Part shown: positions 17,664 to 25,070 of the stretch, one piece after another
How the letters are laid out: each line of letters opens with the position of its first letter
How positions within the stretch are numbered: the first letter of the stretch is position 1
Source: Synergistaceae bacterium
Lineage (GTDB): Bacteria; Synergistota; Synergistia; Synergistales; Synergistaceae
Direction: 5' to 3'
Assembly: GCA_031273805.1 (NCBI GenBank)
Contig: JAISRE010000070.1
Coordinates: forward strand, 1 to 33,199
DNA length: 33,199 bases
The notes under the pieces: model-generated
What the model was told of the DNA's origin: nothing
Seen by the model: only the letters and a program-made list of their open reading frames with translations
The model's database searches: none
Translations under genes and position numbers: made by a program

Positions 17664-17876
17664 ATGAGCGCAAAGACGAATACGCTTTGCCTGAGGTTCG
17701 ACACTCAGGAGGGCAAAATCGCGACGATCAACATCAACAACTGCAAACTTGATCTGACGGTAACCGAGGTGTCGGATGCGATGGACGATCTGATAGACAG
17801 CGGCATTTTTGCCAGCGGGCTGTTGAGCAAACGCGACGCGAAGATCATAGAGCGCACAGTCACAGAGCTGTTTTAG
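17664..17876 (+). CDS. DUF2922 family small protein
   Basis: 70 residues. LCLRFDTQEGKIATININNCK and the ending IDSGIFASGLLSKRDAKIIERTVTELF match the DUF2922 family, whose members end in a similar LxxxxGAxxxxRxxTxLF-like stretch. Soluble, function unknown. Good ribosome site GAGGAGG 8 bases before the ATG. A short charged protein of this type next to a DUF1659 partner suggests the two form a complex (inference). Confidence 0.85.
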   Translation: MSAKTNTLCLRFDTQEGKIATININNCKLDLTVTEVSDAMDDLIDSGIFASGLLSKRDAKIIERTVTELF

Positions 17877-17931
17877 GTCTCTGATCGGATCTCGCGCTCA
17901 ACATGCGCGGATAGATACGTAAATTAAGGAG

Positions 17932-17968
17932 GAGGGAGCGGGATGATAAAAATCTCCTCCCTCTTTTT
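17932..17968 (+). terminator. Terminator/attenuator overlapping a mini-ORF
   Basis: GAGGGAG (17932-17938) pairs with CTCCCTC (17957-17963) and is followed at once by TTTTT, a classic intrinsic terminator after the DUF2922 gene. The left arm is also the ribosome site of an 11-codon ORF starting inside the loop at 17943, so the element could work as an attenuator for the downstream YvrJ-M15-sigma genes. Confidence 0.6.
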
Positions 17969-17978
17969 GTCGAGATAA
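17943..17978 (+). CDS. Possible 11-residue leader peptide
   Basis: ATG at 17943 preceded by GGAGGAGGGAG reads MIKISSLFLSR and stops at 17976-17978. The stop is followed directly by the GGAGG ribosome site of the YvrJ gene. The peptide overlaps the terminator hairpin. It may be chance, but the spacing of all parts is neat. Confidence 0.3.
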   Translation: MIKISSLFLSR

Positions 17979-17989
17979 GGAGGCGCATC

Positions 17990-18151
17990 ATGGAGGAGTT
18001 TGTGGCCGGCGTGCTTCAGGGCACTTTTTCGATAGCTGTGGCGGGGTACCTGCTGGTCAGGATGGAAAAGAGGCTTGACGATCTCACCACCGCTATAACG
18101 CGCCTGGAGAGCGCCATAAATGGGCTATTTCAGAGAGGCGGGGATGTTTAG
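17990..18151 (+). CDS. yvrJ: YvrJ family small membrane protein
   Basis: 53 residues. One hydrophobic N-terminal segment (about 4-23, VAGVLQGTFSIAVAGYLLVR) is followed by MEKRLDDLTTAITRLESAI, an amphipathic coiled-coil-like helix. This is the YvrJ family pattern of about 50 residues. In Bacillus subtilis yvrJ lies beside the two-part sigma factor genes sigO (yvrI) and rsoA; here too a sigma-like gene follows. Ribosome site AAGGAGG lies 8 bases before the ATG. The shape is also holin-like, so a role in passing a muralytic enzyme through the membrane is possible (inference). Confidence 0.8.
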   Translation: MEEFVAGVLQGTFSIAVAGYLLVRMEKRLDDLTTAITRLESAINGLFQRGGDV

Positions 18152-18490
18152 TTGAGGATAAACGACATAAGACTGTCCCCGCACTTCAGGCTAATGGAGT
18201 TCGAGTGCCGCTGCTGCGGAGCCGTGAAACTGCTGCCGGACCTGATAGAGCTTCTGGAGGCGATCAGGTCCGGGTTCGGCAGGCCTATGGTGATAACGAG
18301 CGGTTATAGATGTGCCGGACACAATAGGGCGGTCAGAGGCTCGAAGCGAAGCCTGCACCTGCTCGGAAGAGCCGCTGACGTAAGGGCTGATATGGAAGAA
18401 CAAATGGAGATAGAGAGCCTCGCGAAAAACATGGGGTTTTCAGAAATAATCTGCGGAAATAAAAGCCATTATATCCACTTAGCCCTTTGA
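18152..18490 (+). CDS. Peptidase M15A-type (D-Ala-D-Ala carboxypeptidase-like)
   Basis: 112 residues from a TTG that directly abuts the yvrJ stop codon. The M15_3 pattern is complete: an N-terminal LSPHFRLMEFECRCCG segment, ITSGYRC, then HLLGRAADV (zinc ligands His69 and Asp76) and YIHLAL (His109). These enzymes cut peptide cross-links of peptidoglycan and are common as phage endolysins. No signal peptide, so export would need a holin or lysis; the abutting YvrJ membrane protein is a candidate partner (inference). It is close to the minimal length for the domain. Confidence 0.85.
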   Translation: MRINDIRLSPHFRLMEFECRCCGAVKLLPDLIELLEAIRSGFGRPMVITSGYRCAGHNRAVRGSKRSLHLLGRAADVRADMEEQMEIESLAKNMGFSEIICGNKSHYIHLAL

Positions 18491-18499
18491 TAAGTCGCG

Positions 18500-19117
18500 G
18501 TGATAGACTTCCAAAACTATTTTTTTAAATTTATGCACATAAGAGAGGAGTTTGTGGATAGATTGTACAAGGGAAGAGAGAGACCGAACGAGAAGAGGAG
18601 ACATCCCGGAAGGCGCAGGCTGCATGAGCTCCTGGAGGCTTACGGCCCGTTTGTCAGTCATCTGGCGCACAGGTACAGAGGAAGGGGAGCGGAACCGGAG
18701 GATTTGAGGCAGGAGGGCTACATCGCCCTTTTCGAGCTGGCGAGGCGATTTTCAAAGAAGCAGTATAAGAGGGTCGTGTCGAACTTTCTGCCCGGCATAG
18801 TCCGCGACGCTGCCGCGTCTCTGAGGCATCGCGCCGGCACGGTGCAGCTGTCGGCGTGTGAGGACTCAGACTCGCAAGACGCGGCGCTGATGCCGGCGGA
18901 TAAGGTCGAGGACGGCCGGTCGGCGGACGATTTGGAGCAGATCGAGCTGATGGACGCGATAGAGCGCAAGCTGTCCGGCCCTGATCTCACGATTGTAAAC
19001 GAGCTTCTGCGGGGCTTCACTCACGCGGAGATAGCCGCGCGGCTGGGGATCTCCCAGCAGGCGGCGTCAAAGAGAATAGCGCGCCTGAGGGTGGCACTGA
19101 AGGATATCTGGTCATAG
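18500..19117 (+). CDS. Sigma-70-like transcription factor
   Basis: 205 residues. A region-2-like part (about 46-84, AYGPFVSHLAHRYRGRGAEPEDLRQEGYIALFELARRF) and a region-4 helix-turn-helix (about 163-200, LRGFTHAEIAARLGISQQAASKRIARLR) are joined by an acidic linker. Region 1.1 and region 3 are absent. The start at GTG 18500 has a poor ribosome site; ATG 18533 is possible. It follows the M15 gene by 9 bases, so the four genes from yvrJ on appear to be one unit. The factor could drive its own cassette or phage-like late genes; its target promoters are not known. Confidence 0.82.
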   Translation: MIDFQNYFFKFMHIREEFVDRLYKGRERPNEKRRHPGRRRLHELLEAYGPFVSHLAHRYRGRGAEPEDLRQEGYIALFELARRFSKKQYKRVVSNFLPGIVRDAAASLRHRAGTVQLSACEDSDSQDAALMPADKVEDGRSADDLEQIELMDAIERKLSGPDLTIVNELLRGFTHAEIAARLGISQQAASKRIARLRVALKDIWS

Positions 19118-19134
19118 GGCGCGAATAACGCGCA

Positions 19135-19182
19135 CCATAACGAGCGGCGGCGTGAGAATCCTCACGCCGCCGCTCGTTATGG
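19135..19182. repeat. 22-bp perfect inverted repeat
   Basis: The arms 19135-19156 and 19161-19182 are exact reverse complements (CCATAACGAGCGG and on to GGCGTGAG), separated by only AATC. It begins 18 bases after the sigma gene stop. It could end transcription of the cassette, though no T-run follows on the plus strand, or serve as a cruciform or protein site. Confidence 0.85.
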
Positions 19183-19254
19183 CGACACAGGCTCAAGACT
19201 ATGGATTCCACCCATGCCCGCAAAGGCGTCGGCGCACTGGACTCTCATATCCAC

Positions 19255-19315
19255 GTCCTCCGGCTCCGACCCTTTCTGTCGTCCTCCGGCTCCGACCGGA
19301 GGAACCACGGGCCTG
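19255..19315. repeat. REP-like repeat cluster
   Basis: GTCCTCCGGCTCCGACC occurs twice (about 19255 and 19280), the second copy followed by GGAGGAACCACGGGCCTGCA. It corresponds to the unit seen at 25737-25818. Confidence 0.7.
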
Positions 19316-20156
19316 CATTAATCATGAATGATTATGCGCAATTTATGCAGGGATAAACTGCTCATATTGCTGTTATTTTTAATAGTAAAACGATAAATGC
19401 TAGGAATATCAAGGGTTTTGTGCTAATTTAGACTCCAGGTGGCTCCGTCACTTTTTATAATGCATAACCATTATGTGTAAGTAGTGAATAAGATTAACTT
19501 TATTGCCTAAGTAATTTTACGTGTCATATATACGTAAAATTTGCAGGTAAAGGGTGACGTATTCGCTATTGGCGATGAATTTGGCGGCCTGTCATCGGAT
19601 AAATCGAGCAAAGAGGCCGAGTTTTATCCCGTAACACAGAGGACCAGCCGATTTGTTGTGTTTATGGGAGCGAGGCTTGAGACAGCCCACAAACGGGGAA
19701 GAGCAAAGTGAGCGGAACAGGCCGGACGAGCCGGACGAGCCAGAAAACTTGGGCTTCTCAAACTCGCGGCGGTCTCCTGTGAATCACTGACGAGTGCGTA
19801 CTTTGAGCGACAATGCCGGTCAGTGGTTCCTCGGATTGAAGAAGGTGGTGAGAGCAGTGTTATGAGCGCAGATTAGTTGTGGTGTATTGGTTGCCTTAAG
19901 TTGAGTTGTGAGAACCGCGCTGTTTGTGCCCGAGGGCCTTTGCGGGCGGAGCGGCGCATGAGGGCATCGCTCGCCGTGGGGGCGGGCGTTTGCTGAAGTC
20001 AGAAGGGCTGATTCATATAATCAGCGGTTATTTAGCGCAGGGTGAGTATCAGTTGGGGATTTCACAGCACAGGGGTATTGCTCTGTCCAGGCGGCGCGAA
20101 TTCTTGGGAGTCGTTTCGCGCCCCCGATATAAACATCTTTGGGGAGGTTTTTGCTT
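19316..20156 (+). promoter_or_regulatory. Long non-coding leader of the surface protein gene, with inverted repeats
   Basis: No convincing gene was found in these 840 bases. They hold a -10-like TATAAT at 19456-19461 without a matched -35, an inverted repeat ATTTTACGT/ACGTAAAAT at 19514-19540, CGATGA/TCATCG at 19573-19597, GGATAAATCG/CGAGTTTTATCC around 19597-19629, and CACTGAC/GTCAGTG at 19785-19825. A closing ribosome site GGGGAGG lies at 20141-20147. The density of stems would suit a structured 5' RNA. I do not recognise a known riboswitch. Confidence 0.4.
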
Positions 20157-22817
20157 ATGAAGTGTAAATGTGATGGAATAAAACGGCGCAGCGCGCTGTT
20201 TATGGCACTGCTAGCCGCGATAGCGCTTATGATAACGGCAGGCGGGGCTTTCGCTGCGGATACGCCATATAAGAGCACGTGGGATGAGACAACTAAGACT
20301 CTGATCATCAAGGATATTCTGCCTATGGCGGAAGGCGGTGTGGACACAGATTACGGAACAGCAGCCAGCAGTGATTTGAAAAATCTGATGGAGAGCAGCG
20401 ATTCGTTCATTGGGGCAAAAGGAATAATTTCACCAGGACAAATCGAGCAGCTCGTCATAACAGAGGAGGCCGCGCCTGGCGCGGGTCAGGCGTACAAAGA
20501 TAAGGGATTCTTCACGTACGAGGACATGGCGTACATTGCCGTCAACATGAGTAGTCTTAAGACACTCGATCTCGGCGATGCCACAGTTGGCGCGAAGTCA
20601 GGGGATAAGCCCGGGATCAGCACGAATCTGAGCAACTTTACAGGTGGAACTTCATCTCCGACCATGAATGATCTGGAGTTCCTCTCACTGCCGAAGGGCA
20701 TGGCCTTTATCTCCGGTGACGTGTTCAGCGGTTTTGTGAATTCTTCTGGTGCTAGTGATAAAGGGCTCTCGCACATCGTATTCCCGGAGACTTTAGCGGC
20801 TATCGGGAAAGATGCGTTTAAGGGCACGCTGGCAACTAGCTTGCGGCTCGAGTTCAAGAGCGAGACCCCTCCTGTTCTGAGCGGTGATATAGCTGATAGC
20901 TACAACTTCTCGAATACTACTCTCGTGGTCCCAGATGGCGCCAAAGACGCGTACAAAAACGCGTACAGTAATAATCCTATAGCGAGCGCAACCACGGGCA
21001 GCGTGACGCTTACGGCATACGCGCCGACGTTCGCGCCGATTACCGATGGCGATACACTGCCTTCGCCTAAGCAAATAACCGTTGAGAACAGCGGTGATAC
21101 ATCCACCACATTCACCGTTATGCTTAATCCTGATAATGAGGTGTTTAAAGTTTACGACAAAGGCGTTTCTCTTGATCTTAAAAAACGCCCCTCATTCACA
21201 GTCGAGGCTAAGGATAGCAGCGGCGCAAATGGTGAGTATAAAGATCTTACGATTGGCCCCAAGGATGGTATAAAGGCCGGCCTCCACAGAGCGACGCTCG
21301 AGGTCAACTACAATCAGGACACAGCGGAAGACATCGTGGAGTTCCTCGTTCGCGAGAAGACGCCTAAGTCCGACATATCGTACCTGACTGAGAGGCTCAT
21401 AGGCCTCGATGTAAGCGGCAGATATACAGTTGGAGCTAAGCCGGTCTCGGCTGACTCCAGAGGGACCATGCCAATCAGCGACGACTGGATGGGACACACT
21501 GTCGATATAGTTAAGCTGAACGCGGCTGCGGAGGCCAACAGCGCCAAGCAGGCGATCGATATCCCAGCGCGTCCCGGGGCGCCGAAAGTCGAGATGATAC
21601 CGGGGAACACGTCCGATGATAAAGGCAAACTGATAGTCCCGGCGGGCGTCGAGTACAGAGTTGAGGGTGCGACACCGTGGATTGACGCGAATGATAAAAA
21701 AGAGATCACACTTCAGAACGGAAAGTACGAGGTGCGCCTGAAGAGCACATACAGCGCGTTCGCCAGCGCAATCACAAAGGTTGAGATCGCGAAGGCCGCA
21801 ATCACACTCAATATCGAGACTCCGATATTCGCTCCGAAAACAGTGGGTTACAGCGAAATACCGTTCCACGCGATCAAGATCAGCAACACCGGCAACCTCG
21901 AAGCTATCATAGATGGCGTAACCCACACCGCCGAGTTTGAGCTAAAAAGCGGCAACGGCTCGGTCCCGGCCGGCGGAGAGGACTATAGCTGGGAGGTGCG
22001 TCCGAAGAAAGATCTGCCTGTGGGCGAATATAAAGGCAGCATCGAGGTCAAATACAAAGACGCCAACAGCAAAGACGTCACTGCGAAAGACAGCGTGACC
22101 TTCAACGTGCTCGCCGCGCCCACGATAAGTACGTTCAAGATCAACGGCGTTGCTGGCAGCATCAACGACGCGGAGGGAACTATAAGCCTCAAGCTGCCAA
22201 ACGGGACGGACCGCACGCAACTCTCCCCGGAGATAGCGCTGACAGACGCAGACTCGACTGTGAGCCCGAAGAGCGGAGAGCCTCAGGACTTCACGAATCC
22301 CGTGGTCTACACCGTCAAGGCTGGAGATGCTGAGAAGAAATACACCGTGACCGTAACCATTGACCCGCGCGTCGAGGGCCGTCTGGTGGACGACAACCCC
22401 AACGAGTGGACCGCGAGCTCTACGGAGAACAAGGAGGCTGGTACATTCAGCTTCGTGATAACGCTCCCGCTCGCGGGCGATGTCAACACGTCCGACATCA
22501 AACCCGGCAGCCTGAAGCTCGAAGCGGCCTTGGGGCTCATCGATACTAAGGTGGAGCTGAAGGATGCCGATAAGACGATCGTCATCACCGGAACCACGTA
22601 TGATCTGGCGAAAGTGGAGATAAGGGGCCTGATCTACGAGCTTATCAGCAAGCCCGGAGTCACCGTCTATCAGAAATTCGACCCGGCGGTGAAGTTCAGC
22701 GACATTCCCAAGTCCGGTTCGACGGGCAAGAACAGCGGCGGCTGTGACGCGGGATTCGGCATAGCCTCCCTCTTGATCGCCGGAGCTGGCGTAATAGCGC
22801 TCAGGAAGAGCCGATAG
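20157..22817 (+). CDS. Secreted BspA-like surface protein with Synergist-CTERM anchor
   Basis: 886 residues from ATG 20157 (ribosome site GGGGAGG; an upstream TTG at 20139 is less likely). Signal peptide about 1-33, cleavage near AFA-ADT. Residues about 110-265 resemble BspA-type leucine-rich repeats (LEFLSLPKGMAFI, LSHIVFPETLAAIGKDAF, a TLVVPDGAKDAY ending). Two related beta modules follow, recognised by APTFAPITDG (about 285) and TPIFAPKTVG (about 555), and then a DUF5018-like domain (TISTFKINGVAG onwards). The tail NSGGCDAGFG plus a hydrophobic stretch and RKSR is the Synergist-CTERM sorting signal, which implies export and processing or anchoring at the envelope. Probably surface binding; the ligand is unknown. 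Confidence 0.85.
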   Translation: MKCKCDGIKRRSALFMALLAAIALMITAGGAFAADTPYKSTWDETTKTLIIKDILPMAEGGVDTDYGTAASSDLKNLMESSDSFIGAKGIISPGQIEQLVITEEAAPGAGQAYKDKGFFTYEDMAYIAVNMSSLKTLDLGDATVGAKSGDKPGISTNLSNFTGGTSSPTMNDLEFLSLPKGMAFISGDVFSGFVNSSGASDKGLSHIVFPETLAAIGKDAFKGTLATSLRLEFKSETPPVLSGDIADSYNFSNTTLVVPDGAKDAYKNAYSNNPIASATTGSVTLTAYAPTFAPITDGDTLPSPKQITVENSGDTSTTFTVMLNPDNEVFKVYDKGVSLDLKKRPSFTVEAKDSSGANGEYKDLTIGPKDGIKAGLHRATLEVNYNQDTAEDIVEFLVREKTPKSDISYLTERLIGLDVSGRYTVGAKPVSADSRGTMPISDDWMGHTVDIVKLNAAAEANSAKQAIDIPARPGAPKVEMIPGNTSDDKGKLIVPAGVEYRVEGATPWIDANDKKEITLQNGKYEVRLKSTYSAFASAITKVEIAKAAITLNIETPIFAPKTVGYSEIPFHAIKISNTGNLEAIIDGVTHTAEFELKSGNGSVPAGGEDYSWEVRPKKDLPVGEYKGSIEVKYKDANSKDVTAKDSVTFNVLAAPTISTFKINGVAGSINDAEGTISLKLPNGTDRTQLSPEIALTDADSTVSPKSGEPQDFTNPVVYTVKAGDAEKKYTVTVTIDPRVEGRLVDDNPNEWTASSTENKEAGTFSFVITLPLAGDVNTSDIKPGSLKLEAALGLIDTKVELKDADKTIVITGTTYDLAKVEIRGLIYELISKPGVTVYQKFDPAVKFSDIPKSGSTGKNSGGCDAGFGIASLLIAGAGVIALRKSR

Positions 22818-22886
22818 AGCGCGTCGGATAACGCGGCAGCAAAGCAGTGCACTCCGCGTAACACGTGACATGTAATACTGCAACGA

Positions 22887-22931
22887 CGAAGGAAGGGGCC
22901 ATAAACAGAGGTCCCTTCCTTCGTTATTATT
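22887..22931 (+). terminator. Intrinsic terminator of the surface protein gene
   Basis: A 14-bp stem CGAAGGAAGGGGCC / GGTCCCTTCCTTCG (22887-22900 and 22910-22923, one G-T pair) with a 9-base loop is followed by TTATTATT. The remainder of 22818-23123 holds the cheV promoter and no gene. Confidence 0.88.
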
Positions 22932-23081
22932 CCGTCACAGTGATCGGGCGCAGCCGGATTGCGTATTATTCAGCTTCATAAATCATCGTGTGCGCTTTAC
23001 ACCTTAGCCTTATACTGTAAAATATGAATATATACAACTTGGTCCGGCATGGGTCAAGTTTGTTCTTGGCGTATCCTTTAT

Positions 23082-23090
23082 TGCTATAAT
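23082..23090 (+). promoter_or_regulatory. Extended -10 promoter of cheV
   Basis: TGCTATAAT is a perfect TATAAT (23085-23090) with the TGn extension. It lies 33 bases before the cheV ATG. A possible -35 TTGTTC at 23060 is 19 bases away. Confidence 0.55.
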
Positions 23091-23123
23091 CGGCATAGTC
23101 ATACAGATTGGGGAGTGATCAAA

Positions 23124-24065
23124 ATGGCAGCGGCGACGGACGAAAAAATTCTCACCGAGGTCGGCACAAATGAATGGCAGGTAGTGGTCTTTCTGCTCGG
23201 CAATCAGTTTTTCGCCATAAACGTGGACAAGACGAGGGAGATCCTGAGGTGGCCCGGCGCCCGCGATGTGCCCCAGGCTCACACTGCGATGAGGGGCATA
23301 ACGACGATACGCGGCGAGGTAATCCCCTTGATAGACCTTCGCGCGTATCTGGACATCACTCCGTGCGTGGAGCTGGAGAGCAGTAAGCTGATAGTGGCGG
23401 AGTTCAATAAGATGAAGCTCGGCTTCGTCGTGGACGGCGTCGACAGAATATATCGCATCAACTCGGACGAGCTGGACGCGTCACTGACGGGGACGTTTCT
23501 CGGTGAAAACGCGCTCTATGTCATAAAGCGCGACGGGCGCAACATCCTGCTCCTGGACTACGAGCGTATAGTGCAGGTCGTAAATCCGGGCCTTGCCGAT
23601 CAGTTCAAGCTGGAGTCGAACATGACGGAGGATGTGATAAACACGCTTGGCGACTCGGATATCTACAAAATACTGGTTGCGGAGGACTCGCCTCTGATAC
23701 GCAAGCTGATACAGGATGCCCTCATATCCGGCGGGTTCCACAACTTCGAGATGGTCGGGCATGGCAAGGCGGCGTGGGACCGTCTGCTTGACGACGGCGA
23801 CGAGTTCGACATACTTCTCACTGACATAGAGATGCCGAAGATGGACGGGCTCACACTGACCCGCAGGGTCAAGGAGGACAAGAAGCTGTCTCATATCCCA
23901 GTCATAGTATTCTCCAGCGTTATGGCGGAGGATATCAAGCGCAAGGCGCAGAGCATCGGCGCGGACGCCCAGATCACTAAACCGGAGATGCACAGGCTCC
24001 TGGAGACGGTGATCGAGCTTCTGCAGAATACGCCAAAGGCTCAGCAACATAAGAACGCTTCATAG
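23124..24065 (+). CDS. cheV: Chemotaxis coupling protein CheV
   Basis: 313 residues from ATG 23124, with GGGGAGTGA upstream; an in-frame ATG at 23049 lies before the predicted promoter and is rejected. The N-terminal CheW-like coupling domain (about 15-155) shows AINVDKTREILRW, MRGITTIRGEVIPLIDLRAYL and VDGVDRIYRI. A C-terminal receiver domain (about 182-305) has an acidic pair Glu187-Asp188, phospho-acceptor Asp234 in LLTDIEMPKMDG, and Lys in ITKPEM. It links receptors to CheA and is tuned by phosphorylation. It is a lone copy here, outside any che cluster, but overlaps the next unknown gene. Confidence 0.95.
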   Translation: MAAATDEKILTEVGTNEWQVVVFLLGNQFFAINVDKTREILRWPGARDVPQAHTAMRGITTIRGEVIPLIDLRAYLDITPCVELESSKLIVAEFNKMKLGFVVDGVDRIYRINSDELDASLTGTFLGENALYVIKRDGRNILLLDYERIVQVVNPGLADQFKLESNMTEDVINTLGDSDIYKILVAEDSPLIRKLIQDALISGGFHNFEMVGHGKAAWDRLLDDGDEFDILLTDIEMPKMDGLTLTRRVKEDKKLSHIPVIVFSSVMAEDIKRKAQSIGADAQITKPEMHRLLETVIELLQNTPKAQQHKNAS

Positions 24066-24748
24066 TGTTTGCCGCGTACTCCGGTATGTTTGGAGGCATA
24101 TATCATCTTCCTTACTGGAACCAGAGCATGGAATTCGATATAGAGATGTGGGTGCCGTACAGGTGTGACTTCAAGCCGATAACTACGAACTCCATGTTCA
24201 GTGATAGCCTTGGGCGCATCGCGGAGATGGCTATGTGTATGGAGAGCGAGCTGCTTTATATGTGGAACGGAGCAGACTGCCCGGTGGGCGCGCTCGTGCC
24301 GGAGAATTTGATTCGCCCTCACTCGTCCGGCGACAGAGAGAGAGGTTTTGCGATGGTATTCTCTTACTCGCACGGGATGGAGTGCGTTCTTCACGATATC
24401 AGGCTGGAGAACGACCTATTCGGCGTGGGCGTGACGATTTGCTGTATAAGGCGCAGTTCCATACTGTTGGAGGAGTGCAAGGTTCTGGTGGTGGCAAGCG
24501 GTAATCCGCTCTTCGACCCCGATGAATTTTTGGACCTCCTGGGAAGAATACTGTCTAACAGGAAAAAACCATGCAGTGACAGCATACCATATTTTGCGGA
24601 GAAGTTTGGCTACAGGCGATTTTCCATTCCGTACGAAACGGATGACGTGAATGATCTGCTGATATCCAACGTGATCATGTCCTTCGAGTTCGACGAGACT
24701 CGCCGCTGCGTCGGGGCGACTCCAGACCTGTCGCTCGACAACTATTGA
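24065..24748 (+). CDS. Unknown protein coupled to cheV
   Basis: 227 residues from a GTG whose first base is the last base of the cheV stop codon; ATG 24086 is an alternative. Not recognised. Soluble, with no signal or membrane segment. Notable features are an aromatic and Met-rich N-terminus (MFGGIYHLPYWNQSMEFDIEMWVPYRCDF), several Cys, and a central beta-rich part (FAMVFSYSHGMECVLHDIRLENDLFGVGVTICC). The stop-start overlap suggests co-translation with cheV, so a role in taxis or receptor signalling is possible but unproven. Codon use and GC look like the neighbours, so it is unlikely to be a spurious frame. Confidence 0.7.
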   Translation: MFAAYSGMFGGIYHLPYWNQSMEFDIEMWVPYRCDFKPITTNSMFSDSLGRIAEMAMCMESELLYMWNGADCPVGALVPENLIRPHSSGDRERGFAMVFSYSHGMECVLHDIRLENDLFGVGVTICCIRRSSILLEECKVLVVASGNPLFDPDEFLDLLGRILSNRKKPCSDSIPYFAEKFGYRRFSIPYETDDVNDLLISNVIMSFEFDETRRCVGATPDLSLDNY

Positions 24749-24778
24749 CCGCGTGCTCGCAGGGAGACAGATTTATTG

Positions 24779-25046
24779 TTAGGGAACCGCTGATTTAATA
24801 ACCTTCGGCTGCAATGGGCGTATTCGCTCACCATCTTCACGGTTACCACAAAAATAGTCCTCAATGTAGCTCTGCTACACCTGCGGCCATTTTTGCGACA
24901 ACCGTTTCGATGGAGAACGAATCCGCTCCATTTCGCTCGAAGAACATTAAATCAGCGATTCCTTAGGTAAAGATTAAAACCCTGATGTTCTCGGCATTCA
25001 CAGACGGCAAAATGTCGTTTCATCGATTTAATCAGTGATTCCCTAA
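24779..25046. mobile_element. MITE-like element, copy B (composite, three termini)
   Basis: The left end TTAGGGAACCGCTGATTTAAT at 24779-24799 is repeated inverted at 24946-24966 (ATTAAATCAGCGATTCCTTAG), enclosing a 188-bp unit with no ORF. The inside carries GGCTGCAATGGGCGTATTCG, a hairpin TGTAGC-tct-GCTACA near 24865-24879 and gc-rich stretches. A third, inverted terminus at about 25024-25046 (GATTTAATCAGTGATTCCC) suggests a nested or extended copy. The termini fit a non-autonomous element mobilised in trans. It separates cheV and its partner from cobO, and the intervening DNA holds no gene. Confidence 0.7.
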
Positions 25047-25070
25047 ACGGCGCGCGAGAAAGGGTTTGAC

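Noticed and set aside
19440-20156. Known riboswitch (cobalamin or cyclic-di-GMP type)
   Set aside because: I looked for the conserved core sequences of both classes and did not find them.
19924-20160. 78-codon frame in the leader before the surface protein
   Set aside because: No ribosome site, no protein pattern, and it overlaps the true start region.
21942-22883. 313-codon minus-strand frame opposite the surface protein
   Set aside because: Antisense to a gene with a signal peptide, a sorting signal and a proper terminator; its composition is typical of a shadow.
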